A DNA stretch of 64,000 nucleotides. Origin: a virus. Every line of letters begins with the position of its first letter. The first letter of the stretch is position 1. Position numbers and translations under genes: made by a program. The notes beneath the pieces were generated by a model. It saw nothing but the letters and a program-made list of their open reading frames with translations. It ran no database searches and was not told where the DNA came from. Positions 40,541 through 50,209 of this stretch are shown in pieces. The stretch covers positions 1 to 64,000 of IMG/VR virus record IMGVR_UViG_3300035698_018475; one strand, given 5' to 3'.

Positions 40541-42784
40541 ATGAAGAATAATAGTCTAATGAATCATGTGATTTCCAATAGTAGGGCTATAAATGATGAG
40601 GCTTCCCTAAGTGCAGGTATGTCTGATAGAGAGATGTTACAGGCTCATAGGGATATGCTGGGTTCCACCGCTGGGAGAGTGGGGCTTGATGCCAGCAGGA
40701 AGTCCCAATATGTAGCTTTTATGTTGGAGAGATATGAGTTGGGTACCTATGCTCCAGAGTTTGCACATGAGTGGGCCACGAGGTTTAAGCAGGGTAAAGA
40801 GTGGAGTTTCTCGGATGGTGAGAGTAAGAAAGTATTGGAGAGGTTGTATCCTGCATTGTATGAAGGTAGTAAAGTCCCAGAAGAGACATCCGACCACTAT
40901 AAGAATCTGATATATCGTATATTTAACGATATGGATCGGGATACTCTTTTACAAGTTATACAAGGCGAGGGTATTACTAGTGAATTTGAAGAACAATTAC
41001 CAGGCAAGTCCCTAGGTGGGGCCAGTGATGATGAGATAAGAGATACGTTGATAGGTGTTTGGGATGAGTTTGATGCAGATGTGTATAATAATATAAGGAA
41101 GTATACCACGGAATCTAAAAGTGACCATCAAAAGAAACTATTGGAATTGATTCAACTGGATGGTGAATTGGTGTTCAACATCCATAGAAACTACATAGGG
41201 GAAGTGGAGGAAGTCACCGATGAAACAAGAACAAGGGTGCAAGGTTTTCTGGGGGAGTCCGCCACGGATCAACAAATCAAGCAAATCTGGGAAGAGTACA
41301 ACTCCACGGGAAGTGAGGATCAGGAGCGGGGGGATGGAACACATACAGATCAAAGTGGAGAGAAAGTAGATAAAAATGGGTATCTTCTACAGATGGGTTT
41401 ATTCCATGATGAACTTAGTGCTGCTCTTTCCGAAGAAGAGTATAACATGTTATCCCAGTTAGTGGGTAAGCAGGATTCTTCAATTGATAAGATTGATTCT
41501 CCGGCTATAGATAAATGGTTGGTCGATGGTGGTCCCCTTCAAGAAGTAGAAGATTTTGTAGATTCTGAAGAGTCCCTACTTAGCTTATTAAGGAGTTTGG
41601 ATAATCCTACGGTAGAAGAACAACAGTTGACTAAATTAGTTACAAGGATTGTAAGTATATTAGTTGCTAAGGATCTAACTTCTGAGTCTAAGAAAGTAAA
41701 TGAACAAGAAGAGGGTGGTAAAGAAGATATACTTGGGGACTATATTACTCAACGAATTAGGAAGATGACTCCTGAGCAGGCGAGAGAAGTTGCAAAGAAG
41801 ATGATCTCTAGGATGGAGTCCGAGATAGAGCAGATAAAATCCGAACTTCCTCCCGCTGAAGAGTCTAAGAAAGTAAACGAACAAGGTAAAAAGGGTAAGA
41901 GGCCATGGGAAGAGCCAGAAGAAGAGGACGAAGGTCCTATTGGTTTACCTGGTCGTGATTTATCACGTGATCTATCAGATGAAGAAGAGGACGACGAAGG
42001 TCCTATTGGTTTACCTGGTCGTGATTTATCAGATGATGAGTTCGAGGAGGAACCCATGGATAAGCCTGAACCTGGGGTGGATATGGAACCTGTGGAACAA
42101 CCAGTTGAACCCCCAGAGGAAGAACTACCTATGGAAGAAGAGCCCACTATGGAGAAAGAGTATGTGGGTAAAAAGGGAGAAGAACATTACTATATGGTAC
42201 AAGGTACTTCCAATACTGGGGAAGTAAATGATTTGATTATGCAGGATGCAGAGGAAGAGAAGTTGTTCTCCGCATCTGAACAGAATCTGGATCCTACCGA
42301 TATTCCCGGGTTTATCATATCAGCCATGAAAGAACTGGATTTGGAAGAAATATCTACCTCTCTGGTGGATAGGTATATAATCCCTGCGGCCGAAGATAGA
42401 GCGAAGGAACAGGCGGAAGAGGAATTCACTGAACAAGAACCCTTGGAACTTGGAGAGGAACCGAGGGAAGATCAAGTGGAAGAAATGCCACCTGAGGGGG
42501 AAGAAGAAATGATACCACCTGAGGAAGAAGAGGAGTTTGAGCCTGAACCCAGGAGGAAGAAGAGGCATGAGGGTGTAATACCTTTCCAGGGAAAGAGTTA
42601 TGCTTATTCCATTTATGAAGGGCAGACTTCTGTTATGGTAAATATAGGTGGAAGGAACTTTACCTTCGCTTCTGGAACCATCAGTTTATATGAATCTATG
42701 GGACAGGTAAAAAATCTAATGGTAGATACCCTTAAACAGTTGTCTAGCCTGGAGTTAGGGAAGTTACGGGAGAATACAAAATAG
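40541..42784 (+). CDS. large acidic probable prohead core protein
   Basis: From ATG 40541 (GGGAG upstream), 747 residues. Helical first half; second half extremely acidic with Pro. It contains ESKKVNEQ twice (E388 and E447 as possible cleavage sites) and a doubled DEGPIGLPGRDLS block. The same KKVNEQ motif appears in the protease-scaffold protein encoded next. Position just before that gene suggests an internal core or scaffold protein removed or trimmed in maturation. Confidence 0.55.
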   Translation: MKNNSLMNHVISNSRAINDEASLSAGMSDREMLQAHRDMLGSTAGRVGLDASRKSQYVAFMLERYELGTYAPEFAHEWATRFKQGKEWSFSDGESKKVLERLYPALYEGSKVPEETSDHYKNLIYRIFNDMDRDTLLQVIQGEGITSEFEEQLPGKSLGGASDDEIRDTLIGVWDEFDADVYNNIRKYTTESKSDHQKKLLELIQLDGELVFNIHRNYIGEVEEVTDETRTRVQGFLGESATDQQIKQIWEEYNSTGSEDQERGDGTHTDQSGEKVDKNGYLLQMGLFHDELSAALSEEEYNMLSQLVGKQDSSIDKIDSPAIDKWLVDGGPLQEVEDFVDSEESLLSLLRSLDNPTVEEQQLTKLVTRIVSILVAKDLTSESKKVNEQEEGGKEDILGDYITQRIRKMTPEQAREVAKKMISRMESEIEQIKSELPPAEESKKVNEQGKKGKRPWEEPEEEDEGPIGLPGRDLSRDLSDEEEDDEGPIGLPGRDLSDDEFEEEPMDKPEPGVDMEPVEQPVEPPEEELPMEEEPTMEKEYVGKKGEEHYYMVQGTSNTGEVNDLIMQDAEEEKLFSASEQNLDPTDIPGFIISAMKELDLEEISTSLVDRYIIPAAEDRAKEQAEEEFTEQEPLELGEEPREDQVEEMPPEGEEEMIPPEEEEEFEPEPRRKKRHEGVIPFQGKSYAYSIYEGQTSVMVNIGGRNFTFASGTISLYESMGQVKNLMVDTLKQLSSLELGKLRENTK
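41927..42031 (+). repeat. 39-base direct repeat in the acidic core gene
   Basis: An identical 39-base block starts at 41927 and 41993 (GACGAAGGTCCTATTGGTTT at its start). It codes for the repeated acidic-GPIGLPGRDLS unit. Confidence 0.9.
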
Positions 42785-42793
42785 GAGTTTATT

Positions 42794-45700
42794 ATGAAAG
42801 TTATACCTTTTCCGAAGGATGACAGGGAAGTTGTGTTCGAGAAGTACCAGATGGTACAAATGCAAGAAGGGGAAGAGCTCCCAAGTAAGGTGTTGTGCAG
42901 AGTGGTATATCCTGTGTGCAACCTTGATCAACTTAATGCAAATAAGAGGAGGTATAGGAAGGCAGTGTGGGAACAGGTGATGGATTCCGATACTCTTAAG
43001 GAAAAGTTGGACCACCGATGTCTGTTTGGGCACGCAGAACATCCTAAGGAGTCCCAGAGTCAGTTGGAGAAAACCTCTCATGTCATAAATAGGATCTGGG
43101 TAGATGAGGATTCTAATAGGGTGTTGCAGGAAATTGATGTTCTGGACACTCCTTATGGAAGAATAGTGGATACTCTACTGCAAGCTGAATGTGGAGTTGG
43201 AGTGTCCACCAGGGCTGAGGGGGAATTGGAGGAACAGAAAGATGATGAGGGTGAAACCTTTTATGATGTGATCCCGGAATCTTATGGATATATTACTACT
43301 GATTTCACCGCCGATCCCTCAACTCCTAATCCTTATCCCATGGAAGTGCAAAGGAGAATGGTGGAATCGATCGAAAAAGACAGGAACGATCTTGATCAGG
43401 GGTTCGCCATAGCCATGTTGGAGAGTATAAAGGGTAAGAAGGCACAATCTTTATGTGAGTCCATCAAGAGTAGTAAGGTGGAAGAAGAAGAGAAACCTTT
43501 GCAGAAAGTTAAACTAGTTGAACGAAGAGGTAAATCCGATCCCACCTATGCCAAGAAAATCATGGACTTCATAGATGGGGAGTGGAAAGAGACCCGGGAG
43601 AAGGATCTCACCAAGTTGATGCAAGAGTACAGGGAGCATATTAAGGTGGCACCCAAAGAGTCAGTGAAGAACTGGCTCGGTAGATTATGGCAGACTAACG
43701 AGAAAGGTTTGGTCCCCTTTGTGTCTGAAGAGTTCGTGAGGGACTATAAATCGTTATTGGAGCAGGAGGATCCGGGAGAGTTCGATCTTGATGGGGAAAT
43801 GGCGGCAGAGGGGAATGCTGGGGCAAAACCAGGTGAGGAGGAGTTGGAGGGAGATCTGGGTGATGAGGAAGTTATAGGTGAGCCTGAGGGAGATGGGGAT
43901 ATCCCGGGAGAGCCTGGTCCGGATCTGGAAGTTCCTGGGGAAGAGATGATAGTGGGTGAAGAGTTACCTGCAGAAGGAGAACTACCACCTGGGTTTGGTG
44001 CAGAAGTATCAGTGGGAGTTATGGATATTCCCGATGTATCGGCCACAGCCCTGATGTTACCTCCCCCGATATTGGATCCTCGAACAGCGGGAGTGAGCCA
44101 GATAGCCGATAGATTTGGATTCTTGGAGTTTATGACAGATTCAGGTAATAGTGTGGTCAGTCCATATCTGCAGAGGTTGGAAAAGGAGAGGTTGGATCTA
44201 TTGGATGAGTTGTCCTACAGATATTCCAGATCTGTCAGGGAAAGTAAGAAAGGGCAAAAGATTGAGTTCCGTGTTGATGAGTCTAAACTGTTGGAAATCC
44301 AGGATGTTAGATCCTCCAAGAGGGTTATTGAGTTCCTGGAAAGGGATTGGACAGAACCCGTGGAGAAGAAGATCTCCAAAACTATCCTGGAAAATAAGGA
44401 TACTATTCTTAAAGCTCCTATGGGGGAGACCAAGGATTATCTTTCCAGGGTGTGGGAAGCACAGTCTGAAGAGTTGATAGTTGATGCTTCTGATGACTTT
44501 GTTGATGAGTTACTGGAATTGATTAACTCTGATCCAGTGGATGAAACAGAAGATATCAAACAAGTATATACCGATGCTGGATTGGATCCCCCGAAAGGTA
44601 AGGGTATTCATACCAAGAAGTTCCATCGGATGGCGACTGATATAATGAAGGGGTATAGTGATGGGGAGCCCACTGAAGAAGAGAAGGGTATAGCATACGC
44701 AACTACCATGGATAGACTGGGAAGAGATAAGTCGGTGAGGAAGAGTCACCATCAGGATAAGTCTGAGAAGATTAACATCCAGGAAAACTACTGGGGGTTA
44801 TTGGACTTCCTAACTAAGTGGGAGGAGAACAAGGGTAAAGTGCCAAAGAAGAAGAAAGTGGAGTCAAGTGCAACTAAACCCGTCAGTTGTCAGTCTGAGG
44901 GAGACATAGTCAGTGGTAGGTTGTTTGAGAAGAAGAAAGTGAATGAGCAAGAGGGAGATTTATCTATAGAAGAAATTAAAGGTTACATGAGAAAGACCAT
45001 AGCTCAGATGTCTGATCCACAGTATGAGGATGTGATAGCTTTTACAGAAGAGTGGTCTAAGATAAAGCTCCCTGATACTGATGAAGTAATGGATGCTGCA
45101 AATGAGGTTATACGAGAGTTTGATCGTCTGGTGGAGATGTGGTCAAGTGGAGAATCTGGATGGGTAGGGGATGATGATATGGAGGAATCAAAGAAAAATA
45201 AATCTTCTATTGATCTTCAAATACAAGAGGCTTCCACCCGGGCTGAGAGAGATAAAGCTTTGGAGGTTCTGGAAGATATCCAGAACCAGCTTAAGCAATT
45301 ACAGGATTCAAAAGAGGTGGAAGTCGGATTACTGTTAGCTAAGTTACAGGAGAGTTCCTCTGATATAGTCCAAAGTTATCAAGCGTTGAAGAATAAGTTG
45401 AAGGAAACCTTCGGGGAACTAAAGGTGGCAAAGGCCAGTCTTGATGCAGATCAAGAGGAACTGGCCAAGAAGGATGCTACTATAGCTACTTTGAAGGGGG
45501 ATGTTACTCAGATGAAAGCTGAGTATGGTACAGAGATAGAACAATTGGAGAACCGTCATCTTACTGAAAGAACTAAGATGTTAAAAGGTTATACACAAGC
45601 CAGATTAGGCGAAAGTTCTTATAAAGCAATTCCAGACAGAACTCGAGCACTTCTTGAGGAATCAAAAGATCTGGAAGAGGTTGAAGACCGGCTAATTGCG

Positions 45701-45865
45701 GTCCGGCAGACCCTTAGAGAGAATGCACTTCATTCTACCGGGGATATTGGGATTGATAAGATCTCTGTCACTACCATAGATAGTACCGATCCTAAGCAAG
45801 CTGCAGTCAGTAAAGGCGTTAATCTGGCCTGTGAGGGTATGTTAGGAACTAAGAAGAAAAGTTAA
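42794..45865 (+). CDS. prohead protease (gp21-like) fused to scaffolding protein
   Basis: A 1023-residue protein. Residues about 1-190 follow the gp21-type protease: NLDQLNANKRRYRKAV, the histidine pair in GHAEHP, SHVINRIWVD, LDTPYGRIVDTLL and GVGVSTRAEG with the serine. The rest is scaffold-like: an acidic Gly/Pro region (about 325-410), two related blocks of about 80 residues (near 252-330 and 512-590), and a long coiled coil (about 810-935). KKVNEQ (E718) and INIQEN (E664) may be self-cleavage sites. In T4 the protease and core are separate genes (21 and 22). AGGAG precedes the start. Confidence 0.75.
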   Translation: MKVIPFPKDDREVVFEKYQMVQMQEGEELPSKVLCRVVYPVCNLDQLNANKRRYRKAVWEQVMDSDTLKEKLDHRCLFGHAEHPKESQSQLEKTSHVINRIWVDEDSNRVLQEIDVLDTPYGRIVDTLLQAECGVGVSTRAEGELEEQKDDEGETFYDVIPESYGYITTDFTADPSTPNPYPMEVQRRMVESIEKDRNDLDQGFAIAMLESIKGKKAQSLCESIKSSKVEEEEKPLQKVKLVERRGKSDPTYAKKIMDFIDGEWKETREKDLTKLMQEYREHIKVAPKESVKNWLGRLWQTNEKGLVPFVSEEFVRDYKSLLEQEDPGEFDLDGEMAAEGNAGAKPGEEELEGDLGDEEVIGEPEGDGDIPGEPGPDLEVPGEEMIVGEELPAEGELPPGFGAEVSVGVMDIPDVSATALMLPPPILDPRTAGVSQIADRFGFLEFMTDSGNSVVSPYLQRLEKERLDLLDELSYRYSRSVRESKKGQKIEFRVDESKLLEIQDVRSSKRVIEFLERDWTEPVEKKISKTILENKDTILKAPMGETKDYLSRVWEAQSEELIVDASDDFVDELLELINSDPVDETEDIKQVYTDAGLDPPKGKGIHTKKFHRMATDIMKGYSDGEPTEEEKGIAYATTMDRLGRDKSVRKSHHQDKSEKINIQENYWGLLDFLTKWEENKGKVPKKKKVESSATKPVSCQSEGDIVSGRLFEKKKVNEQEGDLSIEEIKGYMRKTIAQMSDPQYEDVIAFTEEWSKIKLPDTDEVMDAANEVIREFDRLVEMWSSGESGWVGDDDMEESKKNKSSIDLQIQEASTRAERDKALEVLEDIQNQLKQLQDSKEVEVGLLLAKLQESSSDIVQSYQALKNKLKETFGELKVAKASLDADQEELAKKDATIATLKGDVTQMKAEYGTEIEQLENRHLTERTKMLKGYTQARLGESSYKAIPDRTRALLEESKDLEEVEDRLIAVRQTLRENALHSTGDIGIDKISVTTIDSTDPKQAAVSKGVNLACEGMLGTKKKS

Positions 45866-45881
45866 GTAAGGAATATAAAAA

Positions 45882-47357
45882 ATGGAAATGCAACAGATGA
45901 TAGAGAATCGTTTGACCGCTATCACTGAGAGCCGGAAGAGGCTGATCAATGAGTGGGATCCCTATATCTCTGCGGTCAATGAATGGATGAAGAGTGAAGG
46001 TGGTGGGCAAGAACTTTCTGAGTACGATAAGCAGAACATTGCCCAGTGCCTGGAGAATGCGTTGGTTGAGACCGGGTTGAAAAGTCGATCTCGGCTCTTA
46101 CAAGAAGCTACCACCGGAGATGCCATTCAGTTCATGGCTGTACAACTTCCGGTAATTGCCGCTCTTATTCCCAGTCTTGTGCTGAATAAGGTGGCAATCG
46201 TCCAAGCCCTGGATAGGCGGCAAGGTGCAGTATTTTATCTTGACGCCCTATATGGTACCACTAAGGGTGCCATTACGGCCGGCGATACCATGATCAGTGC
46301 TCAGACCGGGCATGCAAGGACTCGGGCAGCTCAGCGGTATGCTGTTACTACGGTGGAAAATGAGACCCTGGCAGATGACACTCTGGCAGCCAATACCATT
46401 ACTGGGTCGTTGGCTTACCGGCCCATGCTGGGTACTCTGAATATCACCCACGGTTCAGAGACTATTACTGATGTGGTGAATCCGGGTCAGTTGGTTTCTA
46501 ATGTCACAAACAACCCCTGTGGTTGGGTCAAGGTGGATGGTACATTCAGTGTGACCCTGAATGCCACTCCCTCAAGTGGTGGTAATGTGTATGCCGATTA
46601 CTGTTACTACTATGACACGGCCGACGATGGTGATCCCCTGGTCCCGGAGATTGATATCCAGCTACGATCTGAGATGTTGACTGCTCAGGACTTCCCGCTG
46701 AGAGCAAACTATTCAGTGGGTGCCAGTATTGATCTTGAGAAAGCACATGGTTTAATCCTCGAGGACGAGATCGTGAAGTTCCTCGGTGGTGAAATCAAGT
46801 TCGAGGTAGATCGCTACGGGCTCGATTTGATCTTACAGGCGGCCACTGGTGCCAGTGCAGCGACTCCAACTGGTACCTGGGTGGCAGCCCCCGGAGCCGG
46901 TCAGGAATGGTTATGGAAGAAGTATGAGTTCTTGGATCGGATAGAATATGGATCCAACAACATCTTCAGCCAGACCCTCCGTGCCATGTGTAATTTCATT
47001 ATCGCCGGTAATGATGTTGCTCGAGTTATCCGGCAGATGGGTGATCACTTCAAGCCCGCCCCCGGGTTGGACAAGCAGGTGCCCACCGGACCAATCGAGT
47101 TGGGTACTCTGGATGGTCGGCTGGTCATCCAGGATCCATTCCAGACTCATGACAGGTATATCCTCGGTTATAGGGGAGACAACTACCTGTTTGCGGGTGC
47201 TGTGTATGCACCGTATATTCCCCTGTTCAGTACTCCCACATTGGTAACTGCTGATCTGATGGCTCAGAAAGGCTTTATGACCTCCGCTGGTTTTAAGATT
47301 ACCAATCCCGGGATGTACACCTATGGGGATATAGATATATCCGGTATGTCCTCCTAA
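45882..47357 (+). CDS. major capsid protein (gp23-like)
   Basis: A 491-residue capsid protein. Signature segments are LPVIAALIPSLVLNKVAIVQALDRRQGAVF (given here as a position, about 90-118), DALYGTTKG, and a TLRAMCNFIIAGNDVARVI helix; the end resembles gp23 (YILGYRGDNYLFAGAVYAPY). Residues 1-75 look like a propeptide: they are charged and helical and end in LLQE (72-75) before ATTGDAIQF. T4 gp23 is cut after a Glu at position 65 by gp21, so cleavage after E75 is likely. AAGGAA lies upstream. Confidence 0.85.
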   Translation: MEMQQMIENRLTAITESRKRLINEWDPYISAVNEWMKSEGGGQELSEYDKQNIAQCLENALVETGLKSRSRLLQEATTGDAIQFMAVQLPVIAALIPSLVLNKVAIVQALDRRQGAVFYLDALYGTTKGAITAGDTMISAQTGHARTRAAQRYAVTTVENETLADDTLAANTITGSLAYRPMLGTLNITHGSETITDVVNPGQLVSNVTNNPCGWVKVDGTFSVTLNATPSSGGNVYADYCYYYDTADDGDPLVPEIDIQLRSEMLTAQDFPLRANYSVGASIDLEKAHGLILEDEIVKFLGGEIKFEVDRYGLDLILQAATGASAATPTGTWVAAPGAGQEWLWKKYEFLDRIEYGSNNIFSQTLRAMCNFIIAGNDVARVIRQMGDHFKPAPGLDKQVPTGPIELGTLDGRLVIQDPFQTHDRYILGYRGDNYLFAGAVYAPYIPLFSTPTLVTADLMAQKGFMTSAGFKITNPGMYTYGDIDISGMSS

Positions 47358-47390
47358 AGAAGAACCTATGGAGGTAGGTTAGTGAGTGTT

Positions 47391-47468
47391 ATGGCGTTAG
47401 GTGGGAGTCATTCATTATGGTGGCTCCCGCCTATTGATAATATTGTTGTCCTATTTGGTGGAGATTAA
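47391..47468 (+). CDS. 25-residue open frame, doubtful
   Basis: A short open frame between the capsid gene and the next gene, overlapping the stem-loop at 47398. It has no clear ribosome-binding site. Probably not a gene. Confidence 0.15.
   Translation: MALGGSHSLWWLPPIDNIVVLFGGD
47398..47433 (+). terminator. strong stem-loop after the capsid gene
   Basis: TAGGTGGGAG (47398-47407) pairs with CTCCCGCCTA (47424-47433) over ten base pairs, one of them G-U. There is no T-run after it, so it may protect the abundant capsid mRNA end, or reduce read-through, rather than end transcription fully. Confidence 0.55.
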
Positions 47469-47471
47469 ATT

Positions 47472-47963
47472 ATGGTCTTACGTAAGAAGAAAGCAGAACC
47501 AGTGGAGAAAGTGATTCGTAGTTTACTTACTGGTGGATTAAAGACCAGTGTTAGTAGTTACTCAGTGGAGAAGGATGAAATACTGGTAGCAACTTTTGCC
47601 AGTGAAGCAGAGTACAAGCGTCTTCTCACAATACAATCTTTTGTCCCCGCCACTGAAGAGGAACTATTGGATTATGCCAATAGGATCATTCCTATAGTGG
47701 ATGAAATAGTGGATATGCATTATTTTGAACAACCTGTTGTTGTTCCAGTGGTGTCTCTTGTTCCAGAGGTGCCTCTTGTTCCAGAGGTGCCTCTTGTTCC
47801 AGGACCAACGGAAGAGGTAGTGGATGGGGATATTAAGTTTGAATCAGTGGAGAGTACTTTTGATGAGGGTGAATCCTCAGAAATAGAACCTCCCTCGGAA
47901 GATGATGATGTCCCGGATGAACCTAAGAAAAGTGTTCCTTCCCGAAGGAGAAGAAAGCCATAA
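47472..47963 (+). CDS. hypothetical protein with VPEVPL repeats
   Basis: A 163-residue protein. An alpha/beta first half (1-85), then a Val/Pro hinge with the unit LVPEVP repeated, an acidic stretch and a basic end RRRRKP. GGAG precedes ATG 47472. Possibly a head accessory protein by position. Confidence 0.55.
   Translation: MVLRKKKAEPVEKVIRSLLTGGLKTSVSSYSVEKDEILVATFASEAEYKRLLTIQSFVPATEEELLDYANRIIPIVDEIVDMHYFEQPVVVPVVSLVPEVPLVPEVPLVPGPTEEVVDGDIKFESVESTFDEGESSEIEPPSEDDDVPDEPKKSVPSRRRRKP
47751..47802 (+). repeat. 18-base tandem repeat
   Basis: GTGCCTCTTGTTCCAGAG occurs about three times in tandem (47751, 47769, 47787; the first has one change, the last is short). It codes for VPLVPE. The copy number may vary between related phages. 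Confidence 0.9.
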
Positions 47964-47966
47964 GTT

Positions 47967-49397
47967 ATGTCCAGACTACTTAATTCATCTAGTACTTCTT
48001 TTACCGGGGTGGATCTAACGGCTTCCCTGGATGTGGAACTTGTGGCTTATACTGCTACCAAAGATGTTGTATTGGATATACGTGCAGATATTGGTTCATC
48101 CTTAGGACCATTGAATAATGCAGTGAGTACTATAACTATCTCCGCCTGGATAACCAGGACCAATGGGGAAGAAGTAGAGACTTTCAGTGAAGATCTAAGT
48201 AAAGCATCCGGGCAGACTCAACTTCCATACAATTTTTATAAGAAGCTCTTGGTTCTTCGTGGTGAAGTTATAACCATAACTGGTTATAGTACCAACGCTT
48301 TGGATACTTCTATTGGTGGAGAGGTGTATATCTTTGGTAGGAATGTAAATTACTCTAGCGTCTCTTTCACTCAAGCAGATTTAACATCTTTGGTAGAACT
48401 GGGTTCATACACAGCCACCCATGATTTTGAAGTTTATGTCAGGGTAGACCTAGGTACTTCCACTTATGTATTAAACACTGGGGTGGTAAATCTAGATCTT
48501 ATTGGGGATTTGACCAATAGTTCTGGAGTGGAGGCCATTACCTATGAAGCAACTATCAGTAAGGGTGTAGGAATAACCATGCTGATATATATGCTGGATG
48601 ATTCTGTCAAGCTCCGGGATGATGAACAATTGGCTATAAATGTTGTATCAGATAATGCATCAGATATTGCTGTCAGTGGTACCATCTATTTTGCCCTATT
48701 AAGTACCACCACCAAGAGTGCAACTTTGGATTGGTTGAAAAATGAGTTCCTCCCATTGGAATTGATAACCCCGGATGAAGCGATCTACCAGCAGATAGAT
48801 AATTCAATTCGTTATTGGAATACCCACAGTGGTCGTAAGATTAGTGCTGTGGTGGAAGCAAATAGAGGGGATTCCAGGGTTCAGGTGGATCCAGAGTTTA
48901 AGACTGTAGTGCAGGTGTGGCCCACACAGAACACTGAGTGGATCCTGAATGATCATCCCATGTGGTCCCTGTTGGGTATAACCTTATTAGATAATGTGAC
49001 TACTGATCTGATTATAATGTCGGAGGCTTTCAAGAATTATAGGCAGTATGTGGGGACTAATTTCCAATGGACTTTTGAGAGGTCCTTGGATCCCGCCGTT
49101 GGGGGTTACTTGTATTATGATAATATACCTTCCCAGAATGAAGCCTTATTTGTAATAGGTACAAAACGAATCCTAGATGGGGAGGACATAGTAGATGATT
49201 ATATCCTGGATTGGATACAATACTATGCTCTATCGTTGATAAGAATTATAGAGGGAAATGCTCAGAGGAAGGCCGGCATCATAGGGGTAGCCAATGATGG
49301 GGCCGATCAATTACGGCAGGGGATGGATGAGAAGAAGGAACTACAGCAAAGGGTAGCTATAGATGCAAGATGGGTTGCTCTTGCAAAGAGAATATAA
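47967..49397 (+). CDS. neck/connector candidate with two N-terminal beta domains
   Basis: A 476-residue protein. Residues 5-125 and 130-245 are two copies of one beta domain (compare SFTGVDLTASLDVELVAYTAT with SFTQADLTSLVELGSYTAT). From about 255 an alpha/beta domain begins WLKNEFLPLELITPDEAIYQQIDNSIRYW, and it ends with a helical tail. This last part follows the pattern of head-tail connector (gp13/14-like) proteins found after the capsid gene. The doubled beta domain could be a head-surface decoration. Confidence 0.5.
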   Translation: MSRLLNSSSTSFTGVDLTASLDVELVAYTATKDVVLDIRADIGSSLGPLNNAVSTITISAWITRTNGEEVETFSEDLSKASGQTQLPYNFYKKLLVLRGEVITITGYSTNALDTSIGGEVYIFGRNVNYSSVSFTQADLTSLVELGSYTATHDFEVYVRVDLGTSTYVLNTGVVNLDLIGDLTNSSGVEAITYEATISKGVGITMLIYMLDDSVKLRDDEQLAINVVSDNASDIAVSGTIYFALLSTTTKSATLDWLKNEFLPLELITPDEAIYQQIDNSIRYWNTHSGRKISAVVEANRGDSRVQVDPEFKTVVQVWPTQNTEWILNDHPMWSLLGITLLDNVTTDLIIMSEAFKNYRQYVGTNFQWTFERSLDPAVGGYLYYDNIPSQNEALFVIGTKRILDGEDIVDDYILDWIQYYALSLIRIIEGNAQRKAGIIGVANDGADQLRQGMDEKKELQQRVAIDARWVALAKRI

Positions 49398-50209
49398 TGT
49401 TTCAAGAATTACTAACATTTGTGCAGCAAGAAGTTGAGCATGACAAGTGGGTGTGCTTCGACTTTGATGGAGTGTGTTCAAAATATGATGATAATTTTGA
49501 ACTGGACTCCTTTGGACTCCCTATTCCTGGGGTAGCTGAGTGTATAAGGAATTTAAGGGGTAGTGGTTATAAAGTAACTCTTAATACTTGTAGGACTAGG
49601 ACTCCTGCGATGGATCAGTGGTTAGAAGAGAATGGGTTTGTCTTTGATTCTATAAATGATACTTCTCATAACCCTCAGTACTCTAGTAATGCTAAACCCG
49701 CGGCTGAACTATATGTGGATGATAGGGGGTTCAGGTTTAACCAGGATGAACCGGATAAGGGTGTGGAACAGATCTATCACTTATTGGATATGAATGAATC
49801 TGTCTCGTTCCATGTTATTAGTGAGACCACTGTGGATCATGCAAAGAACGAGTTGGAGAAGGCCGGATTGTTTGATAAAGATTCTGATTATGAAGGTATG
49901 ATTGGTCAGGCCGTTATGGATCTGATGAAAGTGTTTAGTGGTCAGGGTCACTCCGGGTTCTCCGCTGGAATGACTAGAGATATTTTTAACAAGTTGTCCA
50001 ACTTTGAAACCTTGACCCCAATAACTGATGATCCTTCAGAGTGGATGGATGTGACTGAATATGGAGCAGAAGGGTCTCCAAAGATGTGGCAGAGTAAGAG
50101 AGATCCATCCTTGTTCAGTTCCGATGGGGGAAAGACTTATTATGATGTGGATAAACCGAAGAAGATCATGAAGTCTGAGACAAGTAAGAGTAAGAAAGAT
50201 GTTGCCTAA
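49397..50209 (+). CDS. HAD-superfamily hydrolase with virion-type leader
   Basis: A 270-residue protein from ATG 49397, overlapping the previous stop by one base. Residues 1-14 (MFQELLTFVQQEVE) look like the short leaders of nearby proteins. Then a HAD phosphatase domain: FDFDGVC with D22 and D24, a TLNTCRTR segment, and LYVDDRG with the metal-binding aspartates. The C-terminal part has LTPITDDPSEWMDV and WQSKRDPSLF, a pattern I associate with other phage proteins of unknown role. The substrate is unknown. Confidence 0.6.
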   Translation: MFQELLTFVQQEVEHDKWVCFDFDGVCSKYDDNFELDSFGLPIPGVAECIRNLRGSGYKVTLNTCRTRTPAMDQWLEENGFVFDSINDTSHNPQYSSNAKPAAELYVDDRGFRFNQDEPDKGVEQIYHLLDMNESVSFHVISETTVDHAKNELEKAGLFDKDSDYEGMIGQAVMDLMKVFSGQGHSGFSAGMTRDIFNKLSNFETLTPITDDPSEWMDVTEYGAEGSPKMWQSKRDPSLFSSDGGKTYYDVDKPKKIMKSETSKSKKDVA

